From JALQTD01 sp965656785 (GTDB lineage: Bacteria; Bacteroidota; Bacteroidia; Flavobacteriales_D; Sanyastnellaceae), in contig CBFHLY010000002.1 of assembly GCA_965656785.1 (NCBI GenBank), forward strand, positions 62,001-126,000: 64,000 nt of DNA, written 5' to 3'. How positions within the stretch are numbered: the stretch's first letter is position 1; each line of letters opens with the position of its first letter. A program made the position numbers and the translations under genes. Under the pieces are notes generated by a model, which was not told where the DNA came from, made no database searches, and worked only from the letters and a program-made list of their open reading frames with translations. Below, piece by piece: positions 60,724-64,000 of this stretch.

Positions 60724-62922
60724 TTACAGGTTTTCTTTTACAAAGTCGAGCATCATATCAAAGAGGTGCAACCGCGTGTTGCCCCCGTAGATGCCGTGGT
60801 TTCGGTTCGGGTAGGCGAAGAAGTCGAAGTCCTTTCCTGCGGCCACGAGCGCGTTCACCATCTCCATCGAGTTCTGGAAGTGCACGTTGTCATCCCCGCT
60901 GCCGTGGATGAGCAGCAGCTCGCCTTCGAGCAGGTCGGCAAAGAACACCGGGCTGTTGTCGTCGTAGCCGTCCGGGTTTTCCGCAGGAGTCTGCATGAAT
61001 CGCTCCGTGTAAATCGAATCGTAATAGCGCCAGTTCGTCACGGGCGCCACGCTGATGCCCGCGCTGAACACGTCCGCACCCTTCGTCATGCAGAGCAGGG
61101 TCTCGAAGCCGCCATAGCTCCAACCTTGGATGCCGATGCGCTCCGCATCCACGTACGATTGCTCGCCAAGCCACCGACCGAAATCGATGAAGTCCTCGGT
61201 TTCGAGTTTGCCGAGCTGCTTGTACGTGCTGTGCTCAAACTCCCGGCCGCGGAATTGCGTGCCGCGCGGGTCCACGCACGCCACGATGTAGCCTTCTTGA
61301 GCGAGGAGCTGATGCCAATAGTGGTTCGCGCCGCCCCAGCGGTCCTCCACCATGTTCGAACCGGGACCGCCGTAGATGTTCACGTAAACCGGGTACGCGC
61401 GCGACGGATCGAAGTCCGCCGGCTTAATCATCCAGCCGTTGAGCTCGACGCCCGCGCGGTTCGTGAAGCGGAAGAACTCCTTCGGGGACATCGTGTAGTT
61501 CGCGAGCACCTCCCGCAGGGCCGCGTTGTCTTCCAGCACGCGAATTTCCTTGCCTTTCCGGTTCACCAGCGAGTAGGTCGGCGGCGTGTTCGCGTCCTGG
61601 TGCGTGTGGATCCGGTAGGCGAAGGTGCGCGAGAATTCGGCGGAGTGGGTGCCGGGGCGCTCGTCGAGCAGCGTCATTTGGCCTTTCAAATTGACCTTGG
61701 CCAAATGCTTTTGCGTCGCCCCCTTCATCGACCCCGTGAAGTAGACCTCGCCGGCCTTCGCGTCGTAACCCGCCACCTCGATGACGTCCCATTCACCCGT
61801 CGTTAGGGCCGTGGTGCTGCCTTCGAAGTTGCACAGGTACAGGTGGTTGTAGCCGTCGCGTTCGCTCGTCAGGACGAAGCGGGCGCCATCGGAAAGGAAG
61901 GTCAGGTTGTCCGTCACGTCGATGTACGTGTCGCATTGCTCCGAGTAGCCTTCGGAGGTCGGGATGCGCATGGATTTGGCCGTGCAGTCCGCGAGGAGCA
62001 GCCGCAGGTCGTTCTGGTGACGGTTCATCATCGTTACCGCGAGCGTGGTCGGCTCGTGGGTCCACTGGATGCGCGGGATGTACTCCATTTGTGGGGTGTC
62101 GACGGTCCGGCTTTGGCCCGATGCCAAATCGTACACGTGGATGCTCACCTGGCTGTTCTCCTCGCCCGCCTTCGGGTACTTGAACGTGTACGGATCCGGA
62201 TACAACTCCCCATACACGGGCATGCTGAATTCACGGACGTTCGCTTCATCGAAGCGGTAGTAGGCTAGCCGCTCGCCATCGGGCGACCAAAACAAGCCGT
62301 TGTCCTCCCCAAATTCCTCTTCGTACACCCAGTCCGTGGCGCCGTTGATGACCTTGTTGAACTCACCATCGGTGGTGACCTGCGTTTCGTTGTGGCCGTT
62401 CGAGATGAAGACGTTGTTGTCGCGTACGAAGGCCACCAGGTCACCTGAGGGTGAGAAGGTGGCAAGGCGCTGTTGCCCCAGGTTTTCGTCGGAAAGCGGG
62501 ATGATGGATCCCTCGCCTTCGCGGTCCCAGATGTAGTAGTCCGCGGTGAAGGAGTGGCGGTAGATCGGGGTTTGGTTGATCATCAGCAGCAGCTTGGATT
62601 CGTCGGCACTGAAGGTGTAGTCGTCGATGCTGACGGAGGCGTCCTCGAAGGCCTGCTCGCTGGTCAGGAGGGTCGCCACGCGATCTCCTGTTTTGTAGGC
62701 GTATTGAACGATTTCACTGCCGCCTTCTCCGCGTTCAAGGCGGGTGTAGTGCAAGCCGTCCGCCATCGAGCGGATGCCCCAAACGTATTGCTGGGGAAAC
62801 GTACGGCTGTACCAAATCTTCTCATTCGTGAACCGCTCGGCCCCTTGGGCGACGGCGGTAGCGGCGGTCAGCAGGAGGAGCGCGGCTCCTGCCCACAGGC
62901 GAATCGAGGTCGTTTTCTGCAT
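60724..62922 (-). CDS. Dipeptidyl peptidase IV-type S9 serine peptidase
   Basis: 732 residues from the ATG at 62922, chosen because it begins the signal peptide (MQKTTSIRLWAGAALLLLTA, cleaved near AVAQ); a TTG 12 nt upstream is possible. The N-terminal half is a beta-propeller (DPPIV_N) with ATFSPSGDLVAFVRDNN and WSPDGERLAYYRFDE. The C-terminal alpha/beta-hydrolase has Ser about 602 in GWSYGG, Asp in HGSGDDNVH and His in NRNHGIYG. It removes dipeptides, commonly X-Pro, from peptides in the periplasm. The POT transporter gene follows 45 nt later. Confidence 0.93.
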   Translation of the reverse strand: MQKTTSIRLWAGAALLLLTAATAVAQGAERFTNEKIWYSRTFPQQYVWGIRSMADGLHYTRLERGEGGSEIVQYAYKTGDRVATLLTSEQAFEDASVSIDDYTFSADESKLLLMINQTPIYRHSFTADYYIWDREGEGSIIPLSDENLGQQRLATFSPSGDLVAFVRDNNVFISNGHNETQVTTDGEFNKVINGATDWVYEEEFGEDNGLFWSPDGERLAYYRFDEANVREFSMPVYGELYPDPYTFKYPKAGEENSQVSIHVYDLASGQSRTVDTPQMEYIPRIQWTHEPTTLAVTMMNRHQNDLRLLLADCTAKSMRIPTSEGYSEQCDTYIDVTDNLTFLSDGARFVLTSERDGYNHLYLCNFEGSTTALTTGEWDVIEVAGYDAKAGEVYFTGSMKGATQKHLAKVNLKGQMTLLDERPGTHSAEFSRTFAYRIHTHQDANTPPTYSLVNRKGKEIRVLEDNAALREVLANYTMSPKEFFRFTNRAGVELNGWMIKPADFDPSRAYPVYVNIYGGPGSNMVEDRWGGANHYWHQLLAQEGYIVACVDPRGTQFRGREFEHSTYKQLGKLETEDFIDFGRWLGEQSYVDAERIGIQGWSYGGFETLLCMTKGADVFSAGISVAPVTNWRYYDSIYTERFMQTPAENPDGYDDNSPVFFADLLEGELLLIHGSGDDNVHFQNSMEMVNALVAAGKDFDFFAYPNRNHGIYGGNTRLHLFDMMLDFVKENL

Positions 62923-62965
62923 GGTTTCGTTCAAGTGTGGGCAATATACACGTTGCGGGTTGAAC

Positions 62966-62994
62966 TTGGTGGGGGGCTGTGGGGCGTATGTTTG
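62966..62994 (+). promoter_or_regulatory. Promoter of the FAD-linked oxidase gene
   Basis: TTG at 62966-62968, an 18-nt spacer and TATGTTTG at 62987-62994 match the Bacteroidota -33 / -7 pattern well. The GTG at 63000 lies 5 nt after the box, so it would be the start codon of a leaderless transcript. Confidence 0.5.
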
Positions 62995-62999
62995 GGGTT

Positions 63000-64000
63000 G
63001 TGGAAAACTTGAACTGGATGGATGCGCTGCGCGCGCGCTTGGGCGGGGCCGTTTCGACGGATGCCGAGGTGCTCGGCGTTCATGCGCACGACGAAACGGA
63101 GGACTTGCGGTTTCCGCCGCAAGCGGTGGTCCGCGCTCGGTCGCGGGAGGACGTGGTGGCGACGATGGAGGTGGCGCATGCCTACGGGGTGCCGGTGACG
63201 GCGGCGGGGGCGCGCACGGGGCTGTCCGGTGGGGCGCTGGCGGTGAAGGGAGGGATTGCGTTGTCGTTGAAGGGCATGGATCGGGTGGTGGAAGTGGATT
63301 TGGCCAATCACCAAGTGCGGGTGCAGCCGGGCGTTATTGTGCAGGAACTGCAGGAGCGGGTGCAGCGCGACGGGCTGTTTTACGCCGTGGATCCCGCGTC
63401 GCGCGGCACGTGCACCATCGGGGGCAACCTGGCCGAAAACAGCGGGGGGCCGCGGGCGGTTAAGTACGGGGTGACGAAGGATTGGGTGCTCAATCTCGAA
63501 GTGGTGCTGGCCGATGGGCAGGTGATCCGCACAGGCGCCGATACGTTGAAGAACAGCACGGGGTACAACCTGACGCAGTTGATGGTCGGGAGCGAAGGGA
63601 CGCTGGGGGTGATCACCGAGGCGACGTTGAAGTTGCTGCCTTGGCCTCGGCACAACGCGCTGATGCTTGTTCCGTTCCGCTCGGCGGAGGCGGCTTGCGG
63701 CGCGGTGGCGGCGATTTTCCAGGCGGGGGTGCAGCCGTCGGCACTGGAATTCATGGAGCGGGATGCGGTGCGGCTAGCGCAGGATTTTACGGGCGACCAC
63801 TCGCTCGAGGTGGGGGAGGACGTGGCGGCGCACCTGCTCATCGAGGTGGACGGGTTCCGGGCGGAGGACCTGATGCCGCAGGTGGAGGCGTTGCTGCCGG
63901 TGTTGGAGGGGGCAGGTGCGGGGGAGCCGCTCTTTGCCGACGACGCGGCCGCGAAGGACCGGCTTTGGTTCCTGCGGCGGCGGGTGGGGGAGGCCGTCAA
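63000..64000 (+). CDS. FAD-linked oxidase (GlcD/D-lactate dehydrogenase type), 3' truncated by the window
   Basis: The frame is open from the GTG at 63000 to the window end (333 complete codons). Alternative starts are the ATG at 62988, which overlaps the -7 box, and the ATG at 63018. The visible part is the FAD_binding_4 (PCMH-type) domain: PPQAVVRARSREDVVATMEV, AGARTGLSGGALAVKGG, DPASRGTCTIGGNLAENSGG, VGSEGTLGVITEATLKLLP. The start of the substrate-binding C-terminal domain (SALEFMERDAVRLAQ) is also seen. Likely oxidises a 2-hydroxy acid such as glycolate or D-lactate. It is divergent from the DPP IV-type gene. Confidence 0.88.
   Translation, partial: MENLNWMDALRARLGGAVSTDAEVLGVHAHDETEDLRFPPQAVVRARSREDVVATMEVAHAYGVPVTAAGARTGLSGGALAVKGGIALSLKGMDRVVEVDLANHQVRVQPGVIVQELQERVQRDGLFYAVDPASRGTCTIGGNLAENSGGPRAVKYGVTKDWVLNLEVVLADGQVIRTGADTLKNSTGYNLTQLMVGSEGTLGVITEATLKLLPWPRHNALMLVPFRSAEAACGAVAAIFQAGVQPSALEFMERDAVRLAQDFTGDHSLEVGEDVAAHLLIEVDGFRAEDLMPQVEALLPVLEGAGAGEPLFADDAAAKDRLWFLRRRVGEAV

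Noticed and set aside
62774..63463. 229-residue plus-strand frame at the end of the window
   Set aside because: It is a Gly/Arg/Ala-rich shadow of the FAD-linked oxidase, which is open in another frame and shows the FAD-binding motifs.

Overview
The window reads as a chromosomal segment of a Bacteroidota bacterium, most likely of the order Flavobacteriales, with a fairly GC-rich genome. The lineage rests on several features: five proteins with type IX secretion (T9SS) C-terminal sorting domains, SprB and HYR repeats, the BT_3928 and DUF1599 families, Bacteroidota-type M49 and S9 peptidases, methylmalonyl-CoA mutase in small/large subunit form, and promoter-like TAnnTTTG (-7) elements. I cannot name a genus. 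No tRNA, rRNA, CRISPR array, insertion sequence or prophage was seen.

Layout. 1-5130: 3' part of a giant surface protein built of HYR domains, Cys-rich modules and two copies of an unclassified ~190-residue domain. 5255-5952: DUF493 protein and a small membrane protein. 5957-10406 (minus): a probable lipoprotein, two pentein-fold amidinohydrolases and arginyl-tRNA synthetase in one run. 10447-11655: DegS-like protease. 11755-15017 (minus): sulfur module with a TauE/SafE exporter, a persulfide dioxygenase-rhodanese fusion and a split YeeE/YedE transporter. 15098-19909 (minus): LptF, two GT4 glycosyltransferases and a 2OG-Fe(II) oxygenase, all joined by 4-nt overlaps. 20012-24290: dipeptidyl peptidase III, a small protein, and a choice-of-anchor B T9SS protein. 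24349-29079: CdaA and FolP (minus), then DUF1599, BT_3928 and an OppB-type permease (plus). 29080-30833 (minus): class IV aminotransferase, GmhB-like HAD phosphatase, CsaA. 30882-34208: methylmalonyl-CoA mutase. 34199-38048 (minus): Fmt, MATE transporter, TrmH, HU, small membrane protein. 38079-42173: thioesterase, GH13 amylase, and a divergent tandem starch-binding-like T9SS protein. 42349-54923: three further large T9SS surface proteins, each with its own terminator. 54976-55939: no intact gene, but a possible decayed gene. 55940-62922 (minus): enoyl-CoA hydratase, citrate synthase, thioredoxin-like protein, POT peptide transporter, DPP IV-type peptidase. 62988-64000: start of an FAD-linked oxidase running off the end.

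How it fits together. The cell looks like an aerobic consumer of protein and polysaccharide. Secreted or periplasmic peptidases (DPP III, DPP IV) with a POT transporter handle peptides. The amylase and binding protein handle alpha-glucan. Methylmalonyl-CoA mutase and citrate synthase link carbon flow. The sulfur module probably detoxifies persulfide.

The most unusual content is a set of four giant surface proteins sharing seven copies of one unclassified domain, always linked to Cys-rich modules carrying acidic, calcium-type loops. A second theme is promoter-like elements lying only 4-6 nt before start codons, which suggests leaderless transcripts.
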